Origin: a virus
IMG/VR virus record: IMGVR_UViG_3300025141_000807
Location: 1 to 22,946 of that record
Direction: 5' to 3' (one strand)
Length of the DNA stretch: 22,946 nucleotides
A program made the position numbers and the translations under genes. The notes under the pieces were generated by a model, which was given only the letters and a program-made list of their open reading frames with translations, was not told where the DNA came from and ran no database searches. Position 1 is the stretch's first letter. Each line of letters starts with the position of its first letter. Positions 15,557 through 21,919 of this stretch are shown here, piece after piece.

Positions 15557-17527
15557 CTATGTGGTTGTTTGATCAGGGAGTACAGATGGTCCTTGCTGAG
15601 AGTCTTCCAGCCTTGGTTGTTGTACACCTGTATTAATTGTATCACGTTTCCCAGATTCACGAAACTCAAGGTTTTGTTCCTCGAATCGTATGTGTCGTTC
15701 AAACATTTCTTGTAGCTCTGGGTTGAGCTCACCACGCTGCTCAAGCATGGAAAGAACCATGACATGATGCTTAATGTGTTCCTCATCAGCTGCATCGTTC
15801 GCAGGAACATCTTGCCCTTGAAGAAGCGCACGCTCATCCTCTAATGCTTCAAACTCTGACTGGGTGACATCGGCACTGTTATCTGGTGGAAGTATCTCAT
15901 CTTTGTTTCCAACATTCTCACTATCAAGATAATTCTCAATCGCTGGACGTATATTGATGCCAGCCTGTGCAAATCCACCAAGAACCTGTAGCTGTTCACG
16001 GGACTGTTTCCGTGCGAGTGGACCAGTCTTTGCAAGCGTGGAGTCTGTTTCAACGTTCGCCATGTAATTCCCTGCAATCTCTTGCTTGGTAAATTTCACA
16101 AAGTTTACGTCGCTACCAACAATTGGTATTAACATTTCTCTGTCTGCAAACTGCTGAAGCATTTCAATAATTTTCTTTCCAACAAAGTTGAAGATCTTTT
16201 CTGCAATCTCTTGCTTCTGGCTTGCACGCACATCTGTACCACGTGACACCTCGGCAATCTCTGTAGCACTTCGTTTGCTGTCTGGGTTGAATCCTAAACG
16301 GTAGTCGTTGATTCCTGTGATTTGGGTAATATCTTCATTGACCATTTGTTCAAATCGGTAATTGTCTGACGGTAGCGGGCTTGATTGGAGGTAGTCAACA
16401 GCACCACGCAGACCAGCACCTGTATCCTTTACGGGGATGATTGCCTTATCGAGACCGCTCTTTATTGCCTCGATTCCTTTCTTCCCAACAGCTGATTCAT
16501 TCACTAGTACTTTGATATGGGAACGCTTGAGGTGGTTCAGCATGTACGCACGGCTTCGATTGAGTTCATCCTGGTGTGGTCGGATGAGGTCAACCTCTGT
16601 AATCGGCATTGACTCTCCTGGAACCTTGTAATCACCGAGAATAATAAACGGGAATCCTTTGCCGCTGTAAATCTGACGTGGTTTTTCCACAAACTTGTCC
16701 CGTATTCCTTCCACAAGTATCGCTCGTGATGCTCTGTCTTCGTCATCAAGGAACCAGTGAAACAGCAACGCAACACGCTTGTTGTGTGGGTTGGAGTTTA
16801 CCTCTGGCTTCTTGGCATCCATGTTTCCTGGGAAGTGTACAGCTGCACCTGAAACGTTCATCTTCTCTAGTTCTGGGTACATCTTCTTCGCCTTCTCTAG
16901 GGGCATTACCACTCGAAACGTTGCATGTCGAATCTTTGACAGCTTCCTTGCCTCGGAGTCAATAAAAATATCATCTGGGTCTATGGACTCAATACTGATA
17001 CTGTCTTTTAAAATCCTTGTTGGCTCTTCGTCTTGCGGTGGGATAATCCCTTCAGCTTCCAGCACCTTCTCAACATCATCTCGCTCTTGGAACTTCTTAT
17101 TCTTTTCTTCCAGAAAGTTCCACTTCACCATGACACACCCGTAAGGACGAACCAACAAGTCGGTCACCATATCCTTCACTTCTTCTTTCACCTCTTGCTC
17201 ACGGATAATATATTCAAGTGTTTTCTCCATCGTGGTCACAACGCTTTCACCACCTTTGATTTGTGCTGCCTTCGAATCTTCATCTAGTGGGTACACGTTC
17301 CAGCGTGGGTCTTTAAAAACAGAAGACTGCACAATGGTTTGTACAATCGGTAATGCTTTATTTACGGTTAGTCCTGGTGCTGAGTTCGCACTCCTTCCAA
17401 GTAGGCTTGAGTCTTCGCCCTTGAATGCTTTGATGTTTTCTTTGGAACGCCCTTCGTACTTCTGCTTGTACAGTTTTTTTGCGGCGTCAATGTCTGCAAT
17501 AATTTTCTGAAGCTGAATATTTGCCAT
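15557..17527 (-). CDS. Portal protein (P22 gp1-like)
   Basis: 656 residues, in the usual size range for P22-type portals. Early features include a helical start, NSAPGLTVNKALPIVQTIVQ, and VTDLLVRPYGCVMVKWNFLE, the beta-rich region that precedes the clip. The diagnostic stretch SATEIAEVSRGTDVRASQKQ lies around residues 417-436 and corresponds to the conserved TATE-like stem/crown motif of these portals. The last ~100 residues are acidic and helical (EEHIKHHVMVLSMLEQRGEL to LPDQTTT), compatible with a C-terminal barrel. Twelve copies form the DNA channel that TerL docks on for packaging and the adaptor binds afterward. It is encoded directly downstream of TerL. It ends with TAG, unlike most neighbours. 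The leader is TGCTATATAAATATC-ATG. Confidence 0.85.
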   Translation of the reverse strand: MANIQLQKIIADIDAAKKLYKQKYEGRSKENIKAFKGEDSSLLGRSANSAPGLTVNKALPIVQTIVQSSVFKDPRWNVYPLDEDSKAAQIKGGESVVTTMEKTLEYIIREQEVKEEVKDMVTDLLVRPYGCVMVKWNFLEEKNKKFQERDDVEKVLEAEGIIPPQDEEPTRILKDSISIESIDPDDIFIDSEARKLSKIRHATFRVVMPLEKAKKMYPELEKMNVSGAAVHFPGNMDAKKPEVNSNPHNKRVALLFHWFLDDEDRASRAILVEGIRDKFVEKPRQIYSGKGFPFIILGDYKVPGESMPITEVDLIRPHQDELNRSRAYMLNHLKRSHIKVLVNESAVGKKGIEAIKSGLDKAIIPVKDTGAGLRGAVDYLQSSPLPSDNYRFEQMVNEDITQITGINDYRLGFNPDSKRSATEIAEVSRGTDVRASQKQEIAEKIFNFVGKKIIEMLQQFADREMLIPIVGSDVNFVKFTKQEIAGNYMANVETDSTLAKTGPLARKQSREQLQVLGGFAQAGINIRPAIENYLDSENVGNKDEILPPDNSADVTQSEFEALEDERALLQGQDVPANDAADEEHIKHHVMVLSMLEQRGELNPELQEMFERHIRFEEQNLEFRESGKRDTINTGVQQPRLEDSQQGPSVLPDQTTT

Positions 17528-17574
17528 GATATTTATATAGCAATTATATGCAACTTCACTTGTAGTCCTTTATT

Positions 17575-18930
17575 CTACCATGCCACCTCATAATCTCCTA
17601 ACACCTTTCCGTGCTTCTTGATCTGGCTTACCCTCTCCATTTGCTTATCAAAGCTAAATCTTGGCTGTTTATCTTTTGGCTTCTCGCTATCCATTGGTCG
17701 AGACATGATGAGGTATCGTAGGCTGTCACAAGCATGATCTCCAACCTTCGCTGGCTTGTCCCTCTCCGTTGAGTACACCGACGTGCGTGTATCCCAATGG
17801 TACGTCTCCAACTCCTTGATGAGATTCACACAATGTTTCGCAATATACAGCCTGCACTTCCCGTTCTCGTCCGTCTTAAAATGTTCTTTCATCCTGTTGA
17901 TACCAGCCATGACTTGGTTGTTTCCCTTGAGTGCGGTAATGCCAAAGTCTTGATACTCCTCATGCACGCTTTGCTTTGAGACTCCATGAACTTGTTTCGT
18001 TGAGGGGTCAATAATAAACGCTGGCTCTTTCGTTTGCACCTTCGCCCATATCGCCTCTGCATGCTCGCTCACGAGCTTCTGACGCTCATAGTGCTCGTCT
18101 ACTACATAAATTACTCCTTCGTCGCTTACACGGGCAAATATGGCTGCTGTGGGGTTCCTGTAGCCGTGGTCTATCCCTATTATCTCCTTCCAGTACTCAG
18201 GGAACTGTTGATTCTTTGGGTCGAACAGGTGAACGTGTCGCTTAAACTCTGGGTAGATAAGACCTGTATGAGTGAGGAAGTCACATTCATACTCTTGGTT
18301 GTACTCGTCCTCTGACATCTCTTGTCGTGCCTGTACAAGCTCGTCTGCATCTAACACGTTTGTCTCACTGGCTTTGAGAATGTACCCACTCCAATCCTTT
18401 TCGTCCCTGTCGAACAGTGCCTTGAAGTGGTCACTGCCTTTTGGTGTACCAATAAACCACGCCCACCCCTTATTCTCTGATAGTGCAGGGCGCACCACCT
18501 TACTCCAAACATCTGGTGATTGTTCTGCGTACTCATCAAACACTACGCCACTTAATCCTGCACCTCGTAACATGTCCGGGTTCTCTGACCCTTTGAGGTA
18601 GATGCGTGACTGTCCAATCTTTGCTGGAATCTTGAGTTGTATTGAAAGTTCTGTCTCGTTGTACTTATCCACAACTTGTTCAGGGGTGTAATGCTTCAGC
18701 ATGTCCCACGCTATCATCTTGGCTGCCTTGTAGGTTGGGGCTATGTACCAATAGACACCAGGATTGATGAGTGCGTGCTTGATAAGTTCGTTGATTGCCA
18801 TCGTAGTCTTGCCAAACCGCCTGTGACATACAGCAACCTTGAATCTACGTGTATCACTGTGGATAACTTTCTGGTGTTCGTGTGGCTTGTAGTCAAGCTC
18901 TACTATGCCGTCATTCCTTACTCTTGCCAT
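17575..18930 (-). CDS. terL: Terminase large subunit (packaging ATPase and nuclease)
   Basis: 451 residues with both terminase domains intact. ATPase: Walker A-like CHRRFGKTT at 35-43, an aromatic/adenine region WYIAPTYKAAKM at 61-72, Walker B VVFDEY at 129-134 with catalytic Glu133, and coupling motif GTPKG at 161-165. Nuclease (RNase H fold): GIDHGYRNPTA with Asp254, IIDPS with Asp309, and GDHACDSLRY with Asp398/Asp402. These residues cut concatemeric DNA and drive translocation through the portal. The start overlaps the end of the small-subunit gene by 13 nt. The packaging mode cannot be assigned with confidence from motifs alone; resemblance to known headful or cohesive-end types would need a tree. 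Confidence 0.92.
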   Translation of the reverse strand: MARVRNDGIVELDYKPHEHQKVIHSDTRRFKVAVCHRRFGKTTMAINELIKHALINPGVYWYIAPTYKAAKMIAWDMLKHYTPEQVVDKYNETELSIQLKIPAKIGQSRIYLKGSENPDMLRGAGLSGVVFDEYAEQSPDVWSKVVRPALSENKGWAWFIGTPKGSDHFKALFDRDEKDWSGYILKASETNVLDADELVQARQEMSEDEYNQEYECDFLTHTGLIYPEFKRHVHLFDPKNQQFPEYWKEIIGIDHGYRNPTAAIFARVSDEGVIYVVDEHYERQKLVSEHAEAIWAKVQTKEPAFIIDPSTKQVHGVSKQSVHEEYQDFGITALKGNNQVMAGINRMKEHFKTDENGKCRLYIAKHCVNLIKELETYHWDTRTSVYSTERDKPAKVGDHACDSLRYLIMSRPMDSEKPKDKQPRFSFDKQMERVSQIKKHGKVLGDYEVAW

Positions 18931-19286
18931 ATGAAGCCCCTAATAGCAACATTATCTGTAGCCTCCCCCTTTAATAACTGGCTTCTTCTTGTACTTGCTT
19001 CTGTTGCTCTTGTTATCTCATCCATCCTCAAAGTCTCTGGCTCTTCTTCTAACCTTCTTCTTTGTTCTTTCGTTCCTAAAGCAATAATGTTCATATCCTC
19101 TTTGATAATCTCCTTAATGCTTGGAGTCCTTATTGTCCCTAGTTCTCTCTTAATTGTATTGTGTACTGCTGTCTTAGATATGTTTGTCTTTCTTGCAACC
19201 TTACGAACACTAGCTTCTAGTGGATTCTTTATAACTTCTGTTATTACTTCTGCTATTTTTTCATTTGAAGTCTTTTTGCCCTTCAT
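18918..19286 (-). CDS. terS: Terminase small subunit
   Basis: 122 residues. Residues ~25-48 (ASVRKVARKTNISKTAVHNT) form a clear helix-turn-helix, the DNA-recognition part of small terminases. The middle (EDMNIIALGTKEQRRRLEEE) is a helical oligomerisation region. The C-terminal segment (NVAIRGFIWQE) ends with aromatic residues, a plausible TerL contact. Its 3' end overlaps terL by 13 nt, implying translational coupling. It is the first gene of the leftward late module and lies ~137 nt downstream of a minus-strand promoter candidate. The family recognises the packaging site (pac or cos) and nucleates TerL assembly. The leader TAGATTTATTATT-ATG lacks a Shine-Dalgarno. Confidence 0.82.
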   Translation of the reverse strand: MKGKKTSNEKIAEVITEVIKNPLEASVRKVARKTNISKTAVHNTIKRELGTIRTPSIKEIIKEDMNIIALGTKEQRRRLEEEPETLRMDEITRATEASTRRSQLLKGEATDNVAIRGFIWQE

Positions 19287-19358
19287 AATAATAAATCTAT
19301 CTTTACGCTTTGTTGCGCTGTTTTTTTGTATGAAATGTAGTTATCCCCACTCTACCTA

Positions 19359-19387
19359 TTGACTATAACGTTATACATGTATATACT
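19359..19387 (+). promoter_or_regulatory. Strong sigma70-type promoter candidate for the rightward small genes
   Basis: The plus strand has TTGACT, a 17-nt spacer and TATACT, each hexamer five of six to consensus. Transcription would begin near 19395 and run through a ~110-nt leader into the first small gene at 19507. The spacer and hexamer edges are filled by two overlapping palindromes, suggesting repression at this site. Transcripts from here would oppose those from the minus-strand candidate at 19430-19458. Confidence 0.6.
19364..19383. promoter_or_regulatory. Two overlapping 12-bp palindromes (candidate operator)
   Basis: TATAACGTTATA (19364-19375) and TATACATGTATA (19372-19383) are each perfect 12-bp palindromes that share the central TATA. 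Together they fill the region between the -35 and -10 of the rightward promoter. This is a natural site for a dimeric repressor. The only rightward DNA-binding candidate is the small helix-turn-helix protein at 20819-21007. Confidence 0.5.
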
Positions 19388-19429
19388 AGACTTACGGTAC
19401 AAGAGCGAGACAGTCACGACAAGGGAATA

Positions 19430-19458
19430 AATATATCTATCGCCCTCTTATGTCACAA
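19430..19458 (-). promoter_or_regulatory. Sigma70-like promoter candidate for the late module
   Basis: On the minus strand TTGTGA, a 17-nt spacer and TATATT can be read. The start would be near 19423, giving a leader of ~137 nt to the terS ATG. Other weaker possibilities in the same region are an extended -10 TGCTATAAT on the minus strand (19481-19489) and a plus-strand CTGACT-16-TATAGC (19459-19486) that would lie back to back with this promoter. The sequence alone cannot say which are active. Confidence 0.42.
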
Positions 19459-19492
19459 CTGACTCACCCTAGTTACTGATTATAGCATAATT

Positions 19493-19514
19493 ATTAAACA
19501 AACGCTATGACCAG
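19493..19514 (+). repeat. Duplicated start region, copy 1
   Basis: 22 nt covering the leader and first codons of the gene at 19507 match 21 of 22 with 19790-19811, which covers the start of the next gene. Both read ATTAAACAAAC then G or A, then CTATGACCAG. Confidence 0.7.
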
Positions 19515-19785
19515 TTCAACAATGACTTACGATGATGTCGTAAACAATGCAAGAAGTTTCTTTGAAGACAATGAATGCTTTGACGAAAGGGACATGATGG
19601 ATTTACTCTATGAAGCAATCGACCAAGCACTACCAATATACACAACTGACCTGCTCGATGTTGCAAAAACAAAATTAGACGTTCTTTTTCCAGAAAACCT
19701 CATAGGAGATGACGCTGTACAAATGTTGTACGCTGGAATATTTGAATGTGTAAACGAAGATTTGCAAGACCTTATAGAAGTATAA
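19507..19785 (+). CDS. Very acidic small early protein, unknown
   Basis: 92 residues with about 22 Asp/Glu against 4 Arg/Lys, so a net charge near -18. The protein looks helical (DDVVNNARSFFEDNECFDER, MMDLLYEAIDQALPIYTTDL). Two halves share loosely similar DLL-x-x-A patterns. I recognise no family. It is the first rightward gene after the strong promoter, the position where several phages place host-takeover or anti-defence proteins, and the extreme acidity recalls DNA mimics such as T7 Ocr. That is an analogy, not homology. The start is fixed by the A-rich leader ATTAAACAAACGCT-ATG; no Shine-Dalgarno. Confidence 0.7.
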   Translation: MTSSTMTYDDVVNNARSFFEDNECFDERDMMDLLYEAIDQALPIYTTDLLDVAKTKLDVLFPENLIGDDAVQMLYAGIFECVNEDLQDLIEV

Positions 19786-19789
19786 ACAA

Positions 19790-19811
19790 ATTAAACAAAC
19801 ACTATGACCAG
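19790..19811 (+). repeat. Duplicated start region, copy 2
   Basis: Matches 19493-19514 at 21 of 22 positions and covers the start of the gene at 19804. The proteins diverge right after the shared first residues (MTS), so the copied part is the translation start region and not the genes. Confidence 0.7.
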
Positions 19812-20079
19812 CAAAATCTACTATACAACGTACGGGTATGATGCAACTTATGTAGCCTTCTTTAAAATCATAAAAGAGACAGCAAAAACAGTAACCTTTG
19901 TTGAGATAGGGCAGGAATGGGAACATTTAGATGGTTTTCACAACAACATAACAAGTACACCATCAAACAAAGAGCTAGACGATACATTTAGAACACACAA
20001 AAAGACCATGAGGCATCCTATGTTTGGGCGCATAAGGCCCTACGAAGGGTCGCCAATATCAATAAACCCGAATCATTAA
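19804..20079 (+). CDS. Small phage protein of a YGYDxTxxxFF-type family, function unknown
   Basis: 91 residues. The first 40 (YYTTYGYDATYVAFFKIIKE then TAKTVTFVEIGQ) match a pattern I recall from many small uncharacterised phage proteins: a YD-T-x-x-x-F-F/Y core followed by a lysine-rich KTV strand. The second half is polar and ends with a His/Arg/Pro-rich tail (HKKTMRHPMFGRIRPYEGSP). No catalytic motif or membrane segment. It lies 18 nt after the acidic gene and has an almost identical start region. It is likely an early gene. The family is widespread but to my knowledge has no assigned role. Confidence 0.72.
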   Translation: MTSKIYYTTYGYDATYVAFFKIIKETAKTVTFVEIGQEWEHLDGFHNNITSTPSNKELDDTFRTHKKTMRHPMFGRIRPYEGSPISINPNH

Positions 20080-20084
20080 ATATT

Positions 20085-20177
20085 ATGCCAAACTACGCTC
20101 TCGTCTACCTCCTTACCGGATTGATTCTTTCCGCCCTTGTCGTTTCAATCCTCTTTGGCTCACAGCTTCATTGGTAA
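20085..20177 (+). CDS. 30-residue single-pass membrane micropeptide
   Basis: The frame opens with ATG at 20085 and gives MPNYALVYLLTGLILSALVV followed by SILFGSQLHW and a TAA. Residues ~5-24 are a continuous hydrophobic segment, with a polar/aromatic C-terminal end. It fills an otherwise empty gap of 115 nt, starts 5 nt after the previous stop, and has the same leader type (TCATTAAATATT-ATG). The codons are richer in C and G than in its neighbours. The candidates are a toxin-like or superinfection-exclusion micropeptide, or a small holin/antiholin. Coding status is supported by fit, leader and hydrophobic pattern only. Confidence 0.6.
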   Translation: MPNYALVYLLTGLILSALVVSILFGSQLHW

Positions 20178-20194
20178 ACCATTAAATAAAACAC

Positions 20195-20377
20195 ATGACA
20201 ACAAAATACAAGGCAGGCTCATATAAGATCAATTTTAGCAATAACTATAAAATGTTTAAGCACCCTGTCTATTTGGAATTAAATAAAGGGCAAGCAAAAG
20301 TAATATTTGAACTCTCCAAAAAGTACGGCATTTTTCAAGGGGTCCAACTTGTTGATAGGAGTGGCAATAAACTATAA
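20195..20377 (+). CDS. Unknown small basic protein
   Basis: 60 residues, Lys/Tyr-rich (MTTKYKAGSYKINFSNNYKM) with a helical middle (ELNKGQAKVIFELSKKYGIF) and a GVQLVDRSGNKL end. The LNKGQAKVIFEL segment resembles small early phage proteins but no family is named. It starts 17 nt after the micropeptide with the leader ATTAAATAAAACAC-ATG, closely matched by the leader of the gene at 20819. No Shine-Dalgarno. Confidence 0.6.
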   Translation: MTTKYKAGSYKINFSNNYKMFKHPVYLELNKGQAKVIFELSKKYGIFQGVQLVDRSGNKL

Positions 20378-20413
20378 TTACCCTTATCTTAGCATAAAAC
20401 TAACTAAAATACT

Positions 20414-20617
20414 ATGAAATTAGCAGTTGAAGACAACAAAAACAGTATAGGCTTTTTCGAAATTGATGGTAGACAATTAAAAAAGTTTATAAAAAGGGCG
20501 ATTATTGACATTGAAGACTTAAAATTGATTTGGAGTTATAGCCACAAAGAGCGATTACGAGACTCTAGTGTAAGTATTTTTGAAGGTGTAAACGTTGTAT
20601 ATAAAAAAACACTATGA
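20414..20617 (+). CDS. Unknown small protein
   Basis: 67 residues beginning MKLAVEDNKNSIGFFEIDGR. It has short beta-like strands, a basic patch (LKKFIKRAI) and a conserved-looking tryptophan (LKLIWSYSH). No domain recognised. Its TGA overlaps the ATG of the next gene (ATGA), implying translational coupling and showing that TGA is a stop here. The leader is AACTAAAATACT-ATG. Confidence 0.6.
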   Translation: MKLAVEDNKNSIGFFEIDGRQLKKFIKRAIIDIEDLKLIWSYSHKERLRDSSVSIFEGVNVVYKKTL

Positions 20618-20808
20618 AAAAAGAATCAGCCCATAATGGAAGAGAAAAACATACACAGAAGATATATACTGTAAATGGACACATGCTGAGATGCGAAAAA
20701 ACATTGCTCAATAGAAGATGTTTTTGTAGAGATAGGTATAATTTAATGCTTGAAAATTTGATGCTTTCAGAAGAGATTGCCGATCTAAGAAAACAACCAA
20801 AACACTAA
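20614..20808 (+). CDS. Unknown small Cys-containing protein
   Basis: 64 residues, basic. Three cysteines (one in MLRCEKTLLN and a CFC in RRCFCRDRYNLMLENL) might form part of a metal site, but no complete zinc motif is visible. The C-terminal 30 residues look helical. It starts inside the previous gene's stop (4-nt overlap), so it depends on coupled translation. The nearest A-rich leader is TATAAAAAAACACT-ATG. Confidence 0.58.
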   Translation: MKKESAHNGREKHTQKIYTVNGHMLRCEKTLLNRRCFCRDRYNLMLENLMLSEEIADLRKQPKH

Positions 20809-20818
20809 ATAAAACACC

Positions 20819-21007
20819 ATGAAACATTACACAATCAAAGAAGCTGCTGAACTCTTAGAAGTCACTGAACAGTACTTGCGCAACCGCATGGCCCCTGTTC
20901 AGCCTCGCATACAATACAAAAAGATAGAGATAGATAAACGACTGCGTACTGTTATTGAAGAGAAAGAATTGCTGAAACACTTTCCATTTTTGAGAGCCTC
21001 CACATAG
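20819..21007 (+). CDS. Small helix-turn-helix / excisionase-like DNA-binding protein
   Basis: 62 residues. Residues 4-24 (YTIKEAAELLEVTEQYLRNR) are the typical start of MerR/excisionase-type winged helices: a YTIKEAAEllxVt..ylrnr pattern in which the second helix reads the major groove. A wing-like KKIEIDKRLRTVIEE follows, then a short terminal helix. The family bends DNA or represses promoters. No integrase is visible in the window, so regulation is as likely as excision; the palindromes at 19364-19383 are an obvious candidate target. It is the last rightward gene, and its TAG lies in the terminator hairpin. The leader is CTAAATAAAACACC-ATG. Confidence 0.75.
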   Translation: MKHYTIKEAAELLEVTEQYLRNRMAPVQPRIQYKKIEIDKRLRTVIEEKELLKHFPFLRAST

Positions 21008-21020
21008 GGGGCTTCTCTAT
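20992..21020 (+). terminator. Hairpin ending the rightward gene cluster
   Basis: GAGAGCCTCC pairs with GGGGGC(T)TCTC (10 bp with one T bulge and one G-U pair) around a 5-nt loop ACATA, followed by TATTTC. The stop codon of the helix-turn-helix gene lies in the loop and the stop of the opposing gene at its 3' edge. The U-tract is weak, so termination may be partial. Between convergent genes this is the expected place for a terminator. Confidence 0.6.
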
Positions 21021-21184
21021 TTCAATATGAGAATAATGATAACGACACCAAGCATAGCGATGTATAAGTACACCTCAAATGCTGTGCTTTTATACAGCTC
21101 TTTGTACTTGTACAACTCTTTATCTTTTCTGCTGATCTCTGCGTTTGCCATCATCAGCTCTTTTTTGAGTTCTTCGTTGTTCAT
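21017..21184 (-). CDS. 55-residue coiled-coil plus C-terminal membrane microprotein
   Basis: The frame runs from ATG at 21184 to TAG. Residues 1-32 are charged and heptad-like (MNNEELKKELMMANAEISRK, DKELYKYKELYK). Residues ~37-54 are a hydrophobic segment (FEVYLYIAMLGVVIIILILK) ending in one lysine, a tail anchor. This arrangement (soluble coiled coil, C-terminal anchor) occurs in small phage membrane proteins including some lysis accessory factors, but nothing specific is recognised. The opposite strand has a competing hydrophobic frame (21027-21239) that is best read as the reverse complement of this one. The gene overlaps the previous micro-ORF by ATGA. Confidence 0.62.
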   Translation of the reverse strand: MNNEELKKELMMANAEISRKDKELYKYKELYKSTAFEVYLYIAMLGVVIIILILK

Positions 21185-21237
21185 AAAATCTCTTTTATTT
21201 TATCAAACTTCTCTTTCGCTGTTCCTTCACCTGACAT
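21181..21237 (-). CDS. Possible 18-codon gene coupled to the coiled-coil membrane gene
   Basis: ATG at 21237 opens MSGEGTAKEKFDKIKEIL, ending in a TGA that overlaps the next ATG as ATGA. It fills the 63-nt gap between the 127-residue gene and the membrane microprotein. The peptide is amphipathic and charged. An ATGA overlap favours a real coupled leader, but so short a frame could be chance. Confidence 0.3.
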   Translation of the reverse strand: MSGEGTAKEKFDKIKEIL

Positions 21238-21247
21238 GATCTCGATA

Positions 21248-21631
21248 TTACTCTTTGTCCCAATCTATAAAATCATCACCAACACTTTCCATAACAATCT
21301 CCTTGAGTCGTGGATACATTGCATCCCACATCTCACCCATTTCCTTTAAATCTTCCATCCAATACTCATCACTCTTCATATATATTCTCCCCTCCCATAT
21401 ACCGCGACTCTGAAAAGAGAAGTCAAAAAGACATTTAACCTTTTCCTCTTTGAACTCTTCGACAGAATCACAAGAAGTATTACTGATATACCCTACAAAC
21501 TCATCCTCCGTAGTCGTCTCAATCGGGTAAAGTGAGCCATATACTGCACCATAATCTCCAATAGTATAGTGAACCACATGAGGAGATTTACTATCCGTAG
21601 TCACGAAAAATGTCTTATACTTTTCTTGCAT
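21248..21631 (-). CDS. Unknown acidic protein
   Basis: 127 residues. It is acidic, with aromatic-rich beta-like stretches (SPHVVHYTIGDYGAVYGSLY), two cysteines (SCDSVEEF, KCLFDF) and an acidic, tryptophan-containing C-terminal half (DEYWMEDLKEMGEMWDAMYP, DDFIDWDKE). No motif recognised. It sits 4 nt after the 91-residue gene in a leftward group of small unknown genes. The leader is ATTAAAATAGAGAT-ATG. Confidence 0.62.
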   Translation of the reverse strand: MQEKYKTFFVTTDSKSPHVVHYTIGDYGAVYGSLYPIETTTEDEFVGYISNTSCDSVEEFKEEKVKCLFDFSFQSRGIWEGRIYMKSDEYWMEDLKEMGEMWDAMYPRLKEIVMESVGDDFIDWDKE

Positions 21632-21635
21632 ATCT

Positions 21636-21911
21636 CTATTTTAATGCTCTTAACTTTTGAAATGTTTCCCTGGGGTCTGTAGATTCCTTCATTATGGCAT
21701 TATACCTGGACTTCCACGTATCCTTATTGCCCTCTATTTGCCCCTGTGAGACGTTTGCCTCGTCTTTTCGATGTTCCCCCTGCACAGATACTATTTCGTC
21801 GAACCAGGCTACAGTTTCGGGGTCGCCCTGGTTGAAGAGGTTTTTACCTTTCAGCCAACGGTCTCGGCTCATAACTTTCTCTCTCCCATCTTTGAGTGTA
21901 ATAAGTATCAT
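21636..21911 (-). CDS. Unknown small protein
   Basis: 91 residues starting MILITLKDGREKVMSRDRWL. It has a short beta-like start followed by polar helical stretches with a tryptophan in WLKGKNLFNQ and another in KDTWKSRYNA. No domain recognised. It ends in TAG and is followed by a 4-nt gap to the 127-residue gene. The leader TTAAACAAAAGA-ATG again lacks a Shine-Dalgarno. Confidence 0.6.
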   Translation of the reverse strand: MILITLKDGREKVMSRDRWLKGKNLFNQGDPETVAWFDEIVSVQGEHRKDEANVSQGQIEGNKDTWKSRYNAIMKESTDPRETFQKLRALK

Positions 21912-21919
21912 TCTTTTGT

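Noticed and set aside
18676-19362. Plus-strand 228-codon hydrophobic frame opposite terL/terS
   Set aside because: It looks membrane-like only because it is the complement of charged helical codons of terS; terL and terS are strongly supported on the minus strand.
21027-21239. Plus-strand 70-codon hydrophobic frame
   Set aside because: The minus strand of the same stretch encodes a coherent coiled coil plus membrane anchor with the usual leader; the plus frame is Ser/Leu/Phe-rich, the typical complement of Lys/Glu codons.
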